Of a stretch of DNA of 64,000 nt, positions 49,743 through 58,552 are shown one piece after another. The DNA is from an uncultured Alistipes sp. (lineage in GTDB: Bacteria > Bacteroidota > Bacteroidia > Bacteroidales > Rikenellaceae), in the NCBI GenBank assembly GCA_900550375.1, contig URRP01000004.1, positions 1 through 64,000 of the forward strand. The letters are read 5' to 3'. Made by a program: the position numbers and the translations under genes. The stretch's first letter is position 1. Every line of letters begins with the position of its first letter. The notes under the pieces are model-generated. The model did no database searches. It worked only from the letters and a program-made list of their open reading frames with translations, and had not been told where the DNA came from.

Positions 49743-51284
49743 TCAAAAGCAGATGCCGCAGGAGATCGTCGCCAGATGGGTATGTACGCCGTCCGTGTAG
49801 AGACTCGGCCGCCACGAAGCGTCGATGAAAAGCGCTGCCGAACGCTTCAGTGCACGTTCGGCCCGCAGCGCCGTCGTGAGCGTGACGGCGTCGGCCGTCA
49901 GGCGGTCGGCGGTATCGTGCAGCATTTCGTACAAGGATGCAGGCGTGATCTGCGCAGCGGAAAGTTCCGTATCGAGGGTCAGCCCGGCGGTGTAGCGTCC
50001 GCCCAGCGTCGTGCGGATGCATCCGCAGCGGCTGTGAAAGGTCAGAAGCAGATCGCAGCCGGCGCCTGCCGTCGAGAAAGCGATCTTTCGATAGGGATGC
50101 CGGTAATCGGCCGTCGTTTGGAAAAAGGCGAGCTGCGGAACGAGCGCGCAGCTCGTCTTCGGACGGTGCCACTCTACGATCCCCTTCGCCCCGACATCGA
50201 GCGTGCGGTTGCGGTACATGGCGAAATCGTCCAGAACGAGATAGGCGTCCGTCGTACCTGCGGAGATGACGTTTTCGAACCCCTGCCGCAGTTCGTAGGC
50301 GGCGTTCAGCTCGAATCCTCCGTTGTGCGCAGTCCCCGTCCAACGTCTTGCCAGTGTCGCCGAAAGGGTTTGGGTAACCAGTTTGCCGAGGGGAAGGTTG
50401 TTCTTGTTGCTGAATTGGCGGTCGAGGGTGAAACGGTCGTAATCGACAGCCGCCACCCATCCCTCCTCTCGGGCGGGAACCAACGACAGCGTTACGCCGC
50501 AGCCGGCTGCCTTGTAAAGATTCTCCATGTTTTCGGCGCCGCTGAACCGTTTCATGTAGCTGCCCAGCCCCAGCATCAGCAGTTCGACGGCGTTGGCGCC
50601 GCGCGGGCTGTAAAATGCGATCCGCTGCGTCTGCTTATAGATGCGTCCCCGTGCGGCCAATGCGATGACATACCGATCGGTTGCAAAACCGGCGCCCGCC
50701 GTCGCCGAGAGTTCGTTGACGATGTTGTGGGGACGCGGATCGACCTGCCGGTATTCATGGCGGGCACGATAGTCGGCTCCCAAGCCGTAGCTTATGCGGC
50801 CGTCGCGCCGCATATAGGCTCCGTGAAACGTATACTCTTCGGTCGAGAGATCGCCGCCGACCGAATCGGCGGTGACGTAGGGACGCAGCAGCCGGTAATC
50901 GGCCGTGGAGTTCCAGCGGACGTTGTCGATACGTCCCCGTGCGTAGGTGGCTCCGGCCGTTACGGCCGACCGTTCGTCGAGCCGCAGGTAGGAGTCGGCA
51001 TGGAACGAACCGGCGAGTGCTCCGTCGCCTTCGGGTTGGAGGATGGGCCGGTCTTCCTTTCTCAGATCGCCTTGCAGGTATACCTCGGAGAGCGAAACGG
51101 GATAGCGGTAGAGCATTGCCGCAGGGGAGTGTTCGTAGGCCGGAGCACCCAATTCGACGACGGGTGCGGTGTGCAGCTCTGCCCGCCGGAGGATACCGAG
51201 CGAATCGCGGGCGGGCTGCGTCTGCCCCGACAGAGGCGGAAACAGCAGACAGAACGGCAGGAGGAGTGTCGGTTTCATGGTCAT
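49743..51284 (-). CDS. DUF6850-type outer-membrane beta-barrel protein
   Basis: From the ATG at 51284, which overlaps the previous stop (ATGA), the product is 513 residues. A signal peptide ends near SGQTQ; the rest alternates hydrophobic/polar residues in beta-strands (SYGLGADYRARHEYRQ, GAGFATDRYVIALAARGRIY) and ends in aromatic-rich ISCGICF, as outer-membrane barrels do. It lacks a plug domain, so it is not a TonB-dependent receptor. Third gene of the leftward operon. The family always seems to travel with DUF4876 and receptor genes in my recollection; its role is unknown. Confidence 0.82.
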   Translation of the reverse strand: MTMKPTLLLPFCLLFPPLSGQTQPARDSLGILRRAELHTAPVVELGAPAYEHSPAAMLYRYPVSLSEVYLQGDLRKEDRPILQPEGDGALAGSFHADSYLRLDERSAVTAGATYARGRIDNVRWNSTADYRLLRPYVTADSVGGDLSTEEYTFHGAYMRRDGRISYGLGADYRARHEYRQVDPRPHNIVNELSATAGAGFATDRYVIALAARGRIYKQTQRIAFYSPRGANAVELLMLGLGSYMKRFSGAENMENLYKAAGCGVTLSLVPAREEGWVAAVDYDRFTLDRQFSNKNNLPLGKLVTQTLSATLARRWTGTAHNGGFELNAAYELRQGFENVISAGTTDAYLVLDDFAMYRNRTLDVGAKGIVEWHRPKTSCALVPQLAFFQTTADYRHPYRKIAFSTAGAGCDLLLTFHSRCGCIRTTLGGRYTAGLTLDTELSAAQITPASLYEMLHDTADRLTADAVTLTTALRAERALKRSAALFIDASWRPSLYTDGVHTHLATISCGICF

Positions 51285-51667
51285 TTGACGAATTTGAGTA
51301 ACAGGGCGATCGAACTTTCGTCGTCCATCCACGTAACGACTTTTGCAGGGTCGTTGTAGTCGTCGGCACGTACGAGCGATCGGCTGCCGTCGCTGTAATG
51401 GACGTAGGCGTCGAGCAGGAGCGAATAGACCCCTTTCGGGAGTACGACGGTCGCCGAACGTCCCTCCATCGTCGGAAAGTGGATTTTCTCTTTGGTGTTG
51501 AGATTCTCGAAATAGGAGATGTCCGTAAGCACTTCGAACCGTTCGACGGGACGGTTGTCCGGCAGGACGAGCCGCACGGAGAGCCGCGTGAACAGCTCTT
51601 CGCCGGTTCCCGTCTCGCAGGCCGTGAAAACGCAGAGCGTCAGGATGAGGAGCAGAAGTCGTTTCAT
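51281..51667 (-). CDS. Small lipoprotein of the receptor operon (128 aa)
   Basis: The signal ends in the lipobox FTAC (Cys17). The mature part is beta-rich (LSVRLVLPDNRPVERFEVLTD, SATVVLPKGVYSLLLDAYVHY) and resembles a carboxypeptidase-regulatory/transthyretin-like fold. It starts five bases after the receptor stop and overlaps the barrel gene by four bases, so it is a fixed part of this operon. The frame is open far upstream into the receptor, which is only a shadow frame. Confidence 0.8.
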   Translation of the reverse strand: MKRLLLLILTLCVFTACETGTGEELFTRLSVRLVLPDNRPVERFEVLTDISYFENLNTKEKIHFPTMEGRSATVVLPKGVYSLLLDAYVHYSDGSRSLVRADDYNDPAKVVTWMDDESSIALLLKFVK

Positions 51668-51672
51668 GCCGG

Positions 51673-54459
51673 TTATAGTTTGAGATTCAGCTCCATGCCG
51701 AAATACGGGGTTACTTCGCGCCGGACGTGTCGGTCGAAGAGATCGTAGCTGGGAGTATAGTCGAGCAGCTTGTTGACGAAAAGGGAGACGGCCATCTTGT
51801 CCTGATAGAGCTTTTTCGTGATTTTCAGATTGACGTTCATGCTGAAAGGCGTCGTTTCGTAGCGGAACAGTGTGGGATTGATGTCGCGCACCATTGCCGA
51901 AAGCACTCCGTCGGCGGCCGATTCGGCGGTGAAGGGGTGCGAAACCAGCTCCTTGTCGATATAGGAGATCGGTTCCGCCGACCCCGGCGAATTTCGTTTT
52001 CCGATGAACCAGAGGCATTGGAACGAAGTGGAGAAGATCAGTTTCAGCCGAGGAATCTGCGTGTCGAGCAGAAAATTGGTGTTGCACATCTCGTTCAGAT
52101 ACCCGTCTGTCGAGAAGTAGTAGCCGACGTAGGGATAGGGCTTTCCGTCGGGTGCGGAGACCGGTACCCGATATTCGGGATGCATGTTGGAGTAGTTCGT
52201 TCGGAAATAGGCTCCCGTGACGGTGATACGGGTGGCGATGGCGCGGATACGCTGCGTGGAGAAGGTAAATTCCACTCCCTCTTTTTTCGTGCGGCTGCCG
52301 TTGGTCGTCATTCCGTAGCTGGTCAGCGTCGTATCCATCACGTACGGCAAATCGTCGAGCGCCGGCGGACCGTCGAGCCGGTCTTCGTCGATGGCCTCCG
52401 CATCGTATTTCTTGGATATGTAGCGCTGATAGGCCGACGTGGAGCGGAATCCCGACTTCATATCTTCGCGGAAATAGGTCACCGACAGCTGATTGCCGTT
52501 CCAGTCGGCGTCGAGGCGCACTTCCCATTTGAAATTTCGGGCCGCGCGCAGTTCGTAGTTCGTCGGATCGTCCGTGTGAAGACGGAGGTTGATGCGCCGA
52601 TTTTCGGGATGGTTCGACGGCCAGTAGTTGAGCTGCGTGACGTCGAAGTAGCACATTTCGGGATAGAGCTGATTCATGGTCGGCAGTTTGGTGTGCCACC
52701 CCACTCCTCCCGACAGCCGCAGGGCCAGATCACGGCCGGCGGCTTCAAAGCGCGGGAGAGCGACGGTAACGTTGGCACGCGGATCGAAGTAGAATTTTCC
52801 CTGAATGGCGTAGCGGCTGCCCAGATTGAGCATCGAAGTGGCGCGCACGCCGCCTGTCGCCTCGACGCGGAGATCTCCGAGCGTCACGGTCGTCGCGTCC
52901 TCGATGAAGAACGAGAGTTTGTGCAAGGCCGGAATAACGTCGTAGGCGCGCGGGCGGGAGCTCATTTTCGGACTGAAAGGCCGTGCGACGTCGAAGACCA
53001 GCCCGCGGCCGTAGTTCTTATCCATCGCCCAGTCGGCGCCGAGCAGCAGCGTATTGCGCGACCGTTCGGTGTCGGCGTTGAAGGTCGCAACAGCCTTGGC
53101 GTAACCGTAGAAGGGTTTGCCGTCGACCAGCAGTGTGGCGTCGTACGAGGCGGGGACGATCAGGGCGTCGTATTCTCCCGACTCGGTGCCCCACCCTTTT
53201 GCAAAGTCGCCGCCGGTCTCCACGAACTTCCAACGGTCGATGCGGTCGAATTGGGCGCTGAACGACGCCGTGAAATCGAGACTGTGGAAAAATTGCCGCT
53301 GCCGCGCTTCCATACTCAGCGAAGCGGCGATCTGCGTACGGTTGTAACTCGATTTGTAGCGTTCGACGGGGCCTCCCAGCCCGTTGTCGAGGTCTTGGTC
53401 GGATTTCTTGTTGTCGAACGAACCCGTATAATCGAGAGTGCCGCCGGCCGAATAGCGGTAGGCGCTCCCCTGCCAGCTGCGGCCGAGGCGCACGGAGCCG
53501 GTCAGGCGCTGGTAATTTTGGCGCGGATTGCGGGGGTCGGCGGCGGCCGTCAGATAGTCGGCGTTGATATTCAATGTCGTACGGTCGGTTCCAGCCCTTC
53601 CCCGCTCGAATCCCTTTCCGACGGAGAAGAGTTTGCTGCTCATGTCGGCCTTGAAGCGGGCGGTGAGATCGCGGCCTCCTTCGCGGCGCTTGACCTTGAC
53701 CAGTCCGCTCGTCAGATCGCCGTATTCGACCGAGGGGATGCCCCGCACGATTTCGACCGATTCGATGTCGTCGGTGGAGATCGCACGCGTATCGACGCCC
53801 CGATCGACGTTGGTGTACTCTCGGATCGATCCGAGACTCGTCGAATATTGCAGATTGGCGTCGTTGCTTATGGGGATGCCGTCTACCTGAATCTGGGTAC
53901 CCAAAGCGGATGTGGCGTAGTTATCGTTCGATGAGGGCGAGGCTTCGCGCAGACGGATCTCCTGCGGCGCGCCGAAGACGGGGTCGGAGGCGCGGCCGCC
54001 GGGGATCAGCTCCAGCAGATCGGCGATGCTCGACGGCTGAATGTGGGCGATGGCGTCGCGGCCGATCTTCGACGACGACGCGGGGCCCTTGGATTCGGCG
54101 GCCGTCACTAACACCTCGCCGATCGCGACCGGATCGATGTCGAGCCGGACGCTGCGGCGGGTCAGTCCGCTCGGAAGTTGAAGATCGCCTTGCCGGAAAA
54201 CGTGTCCCATATATAAAATATGGAGTTCGAAGCGTCCCGGCTTCAGTCCCTCCAGCAGACATACGCCTTGGGCATCGGCCGCCGCAGCCCGTTCTTTTCC
54301 GTTCCCCTCCTTCGGGCGGAGCGCACAGACGGCATACCCCAGCGCTTCGCCCGAGGCGTCGTCGGTGACGGTCACTTCCAATCGCGCTTCGATCGGCGTC
54401 TGTGCCTCGGCGGCGGGGGAAAGAAGCAGTCCCAGCAACAGAAGAGAGTGTAATTTCAT
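51673..54459 (-). CDS. TonB-dependent outer-membrane receptor
   Basis: The 928-residue product has a signal peptide (1-19), a carboxypeptidase-regulatory-like domain (about 25-113), a plug (about 115-240: EVLVTAAESKG, SIADLLELIPGG, GTQIQVDGIPISNDAN, IESVEIVRGIPSVEYGDLTSGLVKVK with core IESVEIVRGIPSVEYG) and a 22-strand-type barrel ending EVTPYFGMELNLKL. There is no SusD partner, so it is more like a metal, siderophore, cofactor or peptide receptor than a glycan importer. First gene of the leftward operon, divergent from the Cys/His lipoprotein gene. Confidence 0.93.
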   Translation of the reverse strand: MKLHSLLLLGLLLSPAAEAQTPIEARLEVTVTDDASGEALGYAVCALRPKEGNGKERAAAADAQGVCLLEGLKPGRFELHILYMGHVFRQGDLQLPSGLTRRSVRLDIDPVAIGEVLVTAAESKGPASSSKIGRDAIAHIQPSSIADLLELIPGGRASDPVFGAPQEIRLREASPSSNDNYATSALGTQIQVDGIPISNDANLQYSTSLGSIREYTNVDRGVDTRAISTDDIESVEIVRGIPSVEYGDLTSGLVKVKRREGGRDLTARFKADMSSKLFSVGKGFERGRAGTDRTTLNINADYLTAAADPRNPRQNYQRLTGSVRLGRSWQGSAYRYSAGGTLDYTGSFDNKKSDQDLDNGLGGPVERYKSSYNRTQIAASLSMEARQRQFFHSLDFTASFSAQFDRIDRWKFVETGGDFAKGWGTESGEYDALIVPASYDATLLVDGKPFYGYAKAVATFNADTERSRNTLLLGADWAMDKNYGRGLVFDVARPFSPKMSSRPRAYDVIPALHKLSFFIEDATTVTLGDLRVEATGGVRATSMLNLGSRYAIQGKFYFDPRANVTVALPRFEAAGRDLALRLSGGVGWHTKLPTMNQLYPEMCYFDVTQLNYWPSNHPENRRINLRLHTDDPTNYELRAARNFKWEVRLDADWNGNQLSVTYFREDMKSGFRSTSAYQRYISKKYDAEAIDEDRLDGPPALDDLPYVMDTTLTSYGMTTNGSRTKKEGVEFTFSTQRIRAIATRITVTGAYFRTNYSNMHPEYRVPVSAPDGKPYPYVGYYFSTDGYLNEMCNTNFLLDTQIPRLKLIFSTSFQCLWFIGKRNSPGSAEPISYIDKELVSHPFTAESAADGVLSAMVRDINPTLFRYETTPFSMNVNLKITKKLYQDKMAVSLFVNKLLDYTPSYDLFDRHVRREVTPYFGMELNLKL

Positions 54460-54630
54460 GCGTTATGCGTACATCCTGATTTTTACGTTACAAAAGTATT
54501 TTGCATCTGGCGGACGGGCAATACCGTCATGTTGGGGTTTTCCCCGTCGTCCAAATACCTGCTTTTCGGTATGGGGGCGTCGGCGGATTTGCTCTACCTT
54601 TGCCCCGTACAAATAACTAAAATTCGCAAA
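54460..54630. promoter_or_regulatory. Divergent promoter region of the receptor and PepSY/ABC operons
   Basis: Leftward -7 box TACTTTTG (minus strand, 54491-54498) and rightward TACCTTTG (54595-54602). Neither has a clear -33 partner, which suggests activator control. A GGGG-TTTT-CCCC stem lies at 54534-54545. I saw no convincing Fur- or Zur-like palindrome. Confidence 0.55.
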
Positions 54631-55227
54631 ATGATGAAAACGAACAAATTGATGATGTCGGCGACTGCTCTCCTGTTGCTTCTGGCGGGTATCGGATGCG
54701 GCAGCCGCACGACGAAGGCGGGGTCGGCAGCCGCTGTCGCAGTGGCTACGGCCGGCGAGGCCTTGCAGATCGACGACCTGCTGGCAGAAGCCGATTCACT
54801 GGCTGGCAAAGAGGTATGGATCGAAGGCGTATGTACGCACGCCTGCAAGCACGGCGCGCGCAAGATTTTCCTGATGGGCAGCGACGATACGCAGATGATT
54901 CGCGTCGAGAGCGGAAAACTGGGAAAATTCGATCCGCAATGCGTGGGCAGCCTTGTCCGTGTAAAGGGGATACTGCGCGAGCAGCGCGTGGACGAGGAGT
55001 ATCTGCGCAGCTGGGAGGAGCAGGTTCGTGCACAAACGGCCGAACAGCACGGAACGGCCGCCGCCGGCTGCGATTCGGAGAAGAATGCCCGCGGCGAGAC
55101 GGCTGCGACCGTCGACGGCCGCATCGCCGATTTCCGCCGCAAGATCGCAGAACGCAACGCGGTCGAGGGGAAACCTTATCTGTCGTTCTATTTCGTAGAG
55201 GCCCAGTCGTATGAGTTCGACCGGTAG
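54631..55227 (+). CDS. Lipoprotein with Cys/His motif, OB-fold-like (198 aa)
   Basis: From the ATG at 54631 the signal has lipobox GIGC (Cys23). A beta-rich segment follows (DDLLAEADSLAGKEVWIEGVC, ARKIFLMGSDDTQMIRVESG, SLVRVKGILREQRVDEEYL), as in OB-fold nucleic-acid or metal proteins, with the motif CTHACKHG that could bind a metal or haem or form a disulfide. The C-terminal part is helical and charged and ends YLSFYFVEAQSYEFDR. It overlaps the PepSY gene by 17 bases. Function unknown; periplasmic or envelope location. Confidence 0.82.
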   Translation: MMKTNKLMMSATALLLLLAGIGCGSRTTKAGSAAAVAVATAGEALQIDDLLAEADSLAGKEVWIEGVCTHACKHGARKIFLMGSDDTQMIRVESGKLGKFDPQCVGSLVRVKGILREQRVDEEYLRSWEEQVRAQTAEQHGTAAAGCDSEKNARGETAATVDGRIADFRRKIAERNAVEGKPYLSFYFVEAQSYEFDR

Positions 55228-55780
55228 CCGGCTGCGCCGCTGGAGCCGGAACGTGCATCGCGAACTGTCGTTCTTCTTTTCGGGAATGCTGCTCATCTAT
55301 GCCGTTTCGGGGCTGGTGATGAACCACCGTGATACGATCAACCCCAACTATTCGGTCGAGCAGCGGCGCTACACGGTCGCGGAGCCGCTTCCCGCCCGAG
55401 ATCGGCTGACGCGCGACGACGTCGTCCGTCTGCTCGCACCGCTGGACGAGACTGACAACTATACCAAACATTACTTTCCCGAACCGGACGTACTCAAAGT
55501 CTTTCTGAAAGGCGGTTCGAGCCTTATGGTGCGGCTTTCGGACGGCGAGGCGTTCTACGAAAAATTGACCCGCCGGCCCGTATTGGGGGCCATGACCCGT
55601 CTGCATTACAACCCCGGACGGTGGTGGACGTGGTTTTCGGACTTGTTCGCTGCGGGGTTGATGGCGATCGTCGTGAGCGGCTTGCTGCTGCTCAAGGGGC
55701 CGAAGGGAATCTGGGGTCGGGGCGGCGTGGAGCTGGCCGCCGGCATTGCGATTCCATTGTTGTTTCTGATTTTCTTTTGA
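55211..55780 (+). CDS. PepSY-associated transmembrane protein (189 aa)
   Basis: An N-terminal helix (LSFFFSGMLLIYAVSGLVMNH, 19-39) in the PepSY_TM style RNVHRELSFFFSGMLL, a periplasmic PepSY-like domain of about 90 residues, then a helix containing MTRLHYNPGRWWTWFSDLFAAGLMAIVVSGLLLL (key GRWWTWFSDLFA) and a final hydrophobic segment. Histidines in the first helix region and at RLHYN match those that hold haem in PepSY-type ferric reductases, so electron transfer is possible. It overlaps the upstream lipoprotein gene and is two bases from the ABC ATPase gene. Confidence 0.85.
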   Translation: MSSTGSRLRRWSRNVHRELSFFFSGMLLIYAVSGLVMNHRDTINPNYSVEQRRYTVAEPLPARDRLTRDDVVRLLAPLDETDNYTKHYFPEPDVLKVFLKGGSSLMVRLSDGEAFYEKLTRRPVLGAMTRLHYNPGRWWTWFSDLFAAGLMAIVVSGLLLLKGPKGIWGRGGVELAAGIAIPLLFLIFF

Positions 55781-55782
55781 GT

Positions 55783-56670
55783 ATGAGTGCAATCATCGAG
55801 TGTCGCAATCTGACACACTATTACGGTCGGCGGCTGATCTACCGCGATCTGAGTTTCGACGTACCGCAGGGACGGATATTGGGTCTGCTGGGAAAAAACG
55901 GTACAGGCAAGACCACGACCATCAATATCCTGAGCGGTTATCTGAAGCCCCGCAGCGGCGAGTGCCGCATCTTCGGACAGGAGGTGCAGAAGCTCGATCC
56001 GGTGCTGCGGCGCAATATCGGCCTGCTGATCGAAGGGCATGTGCAGTATCAGTTCATGACCATCGAACAGATCGAGAAGTTCTACTCGGCCTTCTACCCC
56101 GCTTGGCGGCGTGATGCCTACTACGAGCTGATGCGCAAGCTGAAGGTCGCATCCGGCCAGCGTATTTCGCGCATGTCGTGCGGGCAGCGTTCGCAGGTGG
56201 CGCTCGGGCTGATTCTGGCGCAGAATCCCGAACTGCTCGTGCTCGACGACTTCTCGCTGGGACTCGATCCGGGTTACCGCCGGTTGTTCGTCGACTACCT
56301 GCGCGAATATGCCCGTGCCGAGTCGAAAACCGTCTTCCTGACCTCGCACATCATTCAGGACATGGAGCGTCTGGTCGACGACTGCATTATCATGGACTAC
56401 GGCAGCATCCTGACCCAGCGGCCCGTCGCGGAGTTGCTGGCGGAGGTACGGCGGTATCGCTTCACCGTGCCCGAGGGGTATGAGATTCCCGACACGAAGG
56501 GGTTTTGTCACCCGTCGGTGATCCGCAATCGGGCCGAACTCTTTTCGTTCCTGCCGTCCGTCGAGGTCGAACGGACGCTGCAACAGTTACAGGTGCCTTA
56601 CGGCGAATTTACGTCCGAGCAGGCGGCGTCGCTCGAAGACGCCTTTATCGGTCTGACCGGAAAATATTGA
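55783..56670 (+). CDS. ABC transporter ATP-binding protein
   Basis: From the ATG at 55783 the product is 295 residues. Walker A is LGKNGTGKTT, signature MSCGQRSQVALG (with Cys replacing the usual second serine/glycine position), Walker B LLVLDDFSLGLDP (Phe-Ser in place of Glu-Pro) and switch SHIIQDMERL. The Walker B lacks the usual glutamate after the aspartates, so ATP hydrolysis may be slow or modified. The C-terminal 80 residues are a family-specific domain. Partner of the next permease. Confidence 0.9.
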   Translation: MSAIIECRNLTHYYGRRLIYRDLSFDVPQGRILGLLGKNGTGKTTTINILSGYLKPRSGECRIFGQEVQKLDPVLRRNIGLLIEGHVQYQFMTIEQIEKFYSAFYPAWRRDAYYELMRKLKVASGQRISRMSCGQRSQVALGLILAQNPELLVLDDFSLGLDPGYRRLFVDYLREYARAESKTVFLTSHIIQDMERLVDDCIIMDYGSILTQRPVAELLAEVRRYRFTVPEGYEIPDTKGFCHPSVIRNRAELFSFLPSVEVERTLQQLQVPYGEFTSEQAASLEDAFIGLTGKY

Positions 56671-56676
56671 TGAATT

Positions 56677-57348
56677 ATGTTACGAGCTATCTTTTATAAG
56701 GAGTGGTTGAAGACGCGCTGGTACTATCTGGTGGCCGTGCTTCTCTCGCTCGGTTTTGTCGGCTACGTGCTGTTGAACTTCTTCCGTGCGGCGGGGTTGA
56801 AGGGTATCGCCCACCTGTGGGAGGTGATGCTGCTGCGCGATGCGGTGTTCGTCGACCTGCTGCAATTCGTGCCGTTGGTCGTGGGGCTGCTCTTCGCCGT
56901 GGTGCAGTTCGTGCCCGAGATGCAGCGCAAATGTTTGAAGCTGACGCTTCATCTGCCCTGTTCGGAGTTGAAGATGATCGGCGCGATGCTGCTCTTCGGC
57001 GGACTGCTGCTGGGGGCGTTGTTCGCCGTGTCGCTCGGCGTGCTGTACGTCGCTTTTCAGGGCGTGCTGGCACCCGAACTGGTGCGGCATATCCTGCTGA
57101 CGGCTGCTCCGTGGTATGCGGCGGGAATCGCCGCCTATCTGCTCGCGGCGTGGATCTGTCTGGAACCGACATGGCGTCGCCGGCTGCTCTACGGCGTCGT
57201 TGCGGTGTGCGTGCTGCGGCTCTTTTTTCTGGCGCCTGCGCCCGAGGCTTACGACGGTTTTCTGCCGTGGCTGACGCTCTGCGCTTTGTCGACCGCTTCT
57301 TGGGCGTGGTGGTCGGTCGTCCGGTTCAAGGAGGGCCGGCAGGATTAA
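56677..57348 (+). CDS. ABC transporter permease (223 aa)
   Basis: Six hydrophobic helices fit an ABC-2-like permease: about 17-38, 60-80, 98-120, 130-150, 160-180 and 195-215. The N-terminal MLRAIFYKEWLKTRWYY matches the coupling helix of such exporters. The first helix is followed by an amphipathic LKGIAHLWEVMLLRD. It starts six bases after the ATPase stop. With one ATPase and one short permease it would form a homodimeric exporter-like complex rather than an importer with a binding protein. Confidence 0.85.
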   Translation: MLRAIFYKEWLKTRWYYLVAVLLSLGFVGYVLLNFFRAAGLKGIAHLWEVMLLRDAVFVDLLQFVPLVVGLLFAVVQFVPEMQRKCLKLTLHLPCSELKMIGAMLLFGGLLLGALFAVSLGVLYVAFQGVLAPELVRHILLTAAPWYAAGIAAYLLAAWICLEPTWRRRLLYGVVAVCVLRLFFLAPAPEAYDGFLPWLTLCALSTASWAWWSVVRFKEGRQD

Positions 57349-57367
57349 CGAATAACTGTGTGAATAT

Positions 57368-58402
57368 ATGATACGTTTCAGCAAACTCTTTTTTGGCTTC
57401 ACCGTGGTCGTGCTGTTGCTGTGGCTGCTGCCGTGGGCCTATAATTTCGCCTTCTACAAACCCGAACGGACGCCCTTCACGCTGTGGAGCTGCGTGGTCG
57501 GCGACTTCGCCGTGATCGATTTTTCGGGCGACGAGGTCGTTCGCCGCGATCGCCGCGGACGCACTTATACCGATCGGGAGTTCGACAGCATTCTGCCGAC
57601 CTTCTATGCGCGGCAGCTGCTCAACGACGAGCGGTTCCCCGATTCGCTGTGCGGCGTGGCCGTCACGCCCCGCCTGTTGCAGAGCGAGAACTTCATGTTC
57701 CGTTCGACCCCGTTGGAGATCGTCAAACCGCATACGGGACTTTATCCGCTTCTGGAGTCGATGTCGGGGCGCGTCGATCTGGAGATGCCCGACGACGTTT
57801 TCCGCATCGCGCCTTCGGGCATCGAGTTCGTCGTCATGGCGACCAACCGCATCGACCGCGAAAAGAGCGGTCGTTTCACCGAGGCGATGACCCGCAAGGG
57901 TTTCCGTTTTCCGGCGCTCGCCGTGGCGGGTAATCCGTCGACGCGCAAGGAGTACGACGAAGGGTATCTGCTGCTCGACGCTTCGCGGCAGCTGTTCCAT
58001 CTCAAACAGGTCAAGGGGCGTCCTTATGTCCGTGCGATCGAACTGCCCGAAGGTATGCAGGCCGAACACCTCTTCGTGACGGAATTTCCGGCCCGCCGAA
58101 CGCTGGGATTTCTGACCGATGCTAAAAACGGCTTCTACGTGCTTCTGAAACCCTCTTACGAGATCGTTCGCGTGGGGATTCCGTCGTGGAATCCCGAATG
58201 CGAGTCGCTGACCGTCATCGGGAATCTGTTCGACTGGACGCTGCGGGTTACGGGCGGCGATGCCGACCGTTATTATGCGGTCGACGCCCGACAGGGTTAC
58301 CGACTGCTCGACTCGATGATCTACGAGTCGCACAGCGCTCCCCTGCCCGGACTGGCCTTTACGTCGTATGACGACGGCTATGTGAAACCCCGCTTCGAGT
58401 AG
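57368..58402 (+). CDS. DUF4857 membrane-anchored protein (344 aa)
   Basis: A single N-terminal helix (FFGFTVVVLLLWLLPWAYNF, 8-27) anchors a periplasmic, largely beta-rich domain: ERTPFTLWSCVVGDFAVIDF, GRTYTDREFDSILPTFYARQLL, LLLDASRQLFHLKQVKGRPYVR, then a C-terminal VTGGDADRYYAVDARQGYRLL. The latter half has repeat-like blades suggesting a propeller. No catalytic motif seen. Last gene of the rightward operon, ended by a 36-bp palindromic terminator. It may be the periplasmic partner of the ABC complex. Confidence 0.85.
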   Translation: MIRFSKLFFGFTVVVLLLWLLPWAYNFAFYKPERTPFTLWSCVVGDFAVIDFSGDEVVRRDRRGRTYTDREFDSILPTFYARQLLNDERFPDSLCGVAVTPRLLQSENFMFRSTPLEIVKPHTGLYPLLESMSGRVDLEMPDDVFRIAPSGIEFVVMATNRIDREKSGRFTEAMTRKGFRFPALAVAGNPSTRKEYDEGYLLLDASRQLFHLKQVKGRPYVRAIELPEGMQAEHLFVTEFPARRTLGFLTDAKNGFYVLLKPSYEIVRVGIPSWNPECESLTVIGNLFDWTLRVTGGDADRYYAVDARQGYRLLDSMIYESHSAPLPGLAFTSYDDGYVKPRFE

Positions 58403-58440
58403 TGCGATGCCTTTTGTGAAAGAGGGCTGACCTTATATTC

Positions 58441-58481
58441 ATCAGCAGGATAATCGAATTCGATTATCCTGCTGATTTTTA
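58441..58481 (+). terminator. Palindromic terminator after the DUF4857 gene
   Basis: A perfect 36-bp palindrome (58441-58476): ATCAGCAGGATAATCG, AATT, then CGATTATCCTGCTGAT, followed by T4-5. Confidence 0.92.
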
Positions 58482-58552
58482 GGTGTTTTATTCCGATTGG
58501 AGTGAAGACGCGATGCCGTGTCGCATGGCGGTCATTTCATGATTCTCGGTAT

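Noticed and set aside
58441..58476. 36-bp perfect palindrome as a protein-binding or recombination site
   Set aside because: It directly follows a stop codon and is followed by a T-tract, so a terminator explains it.
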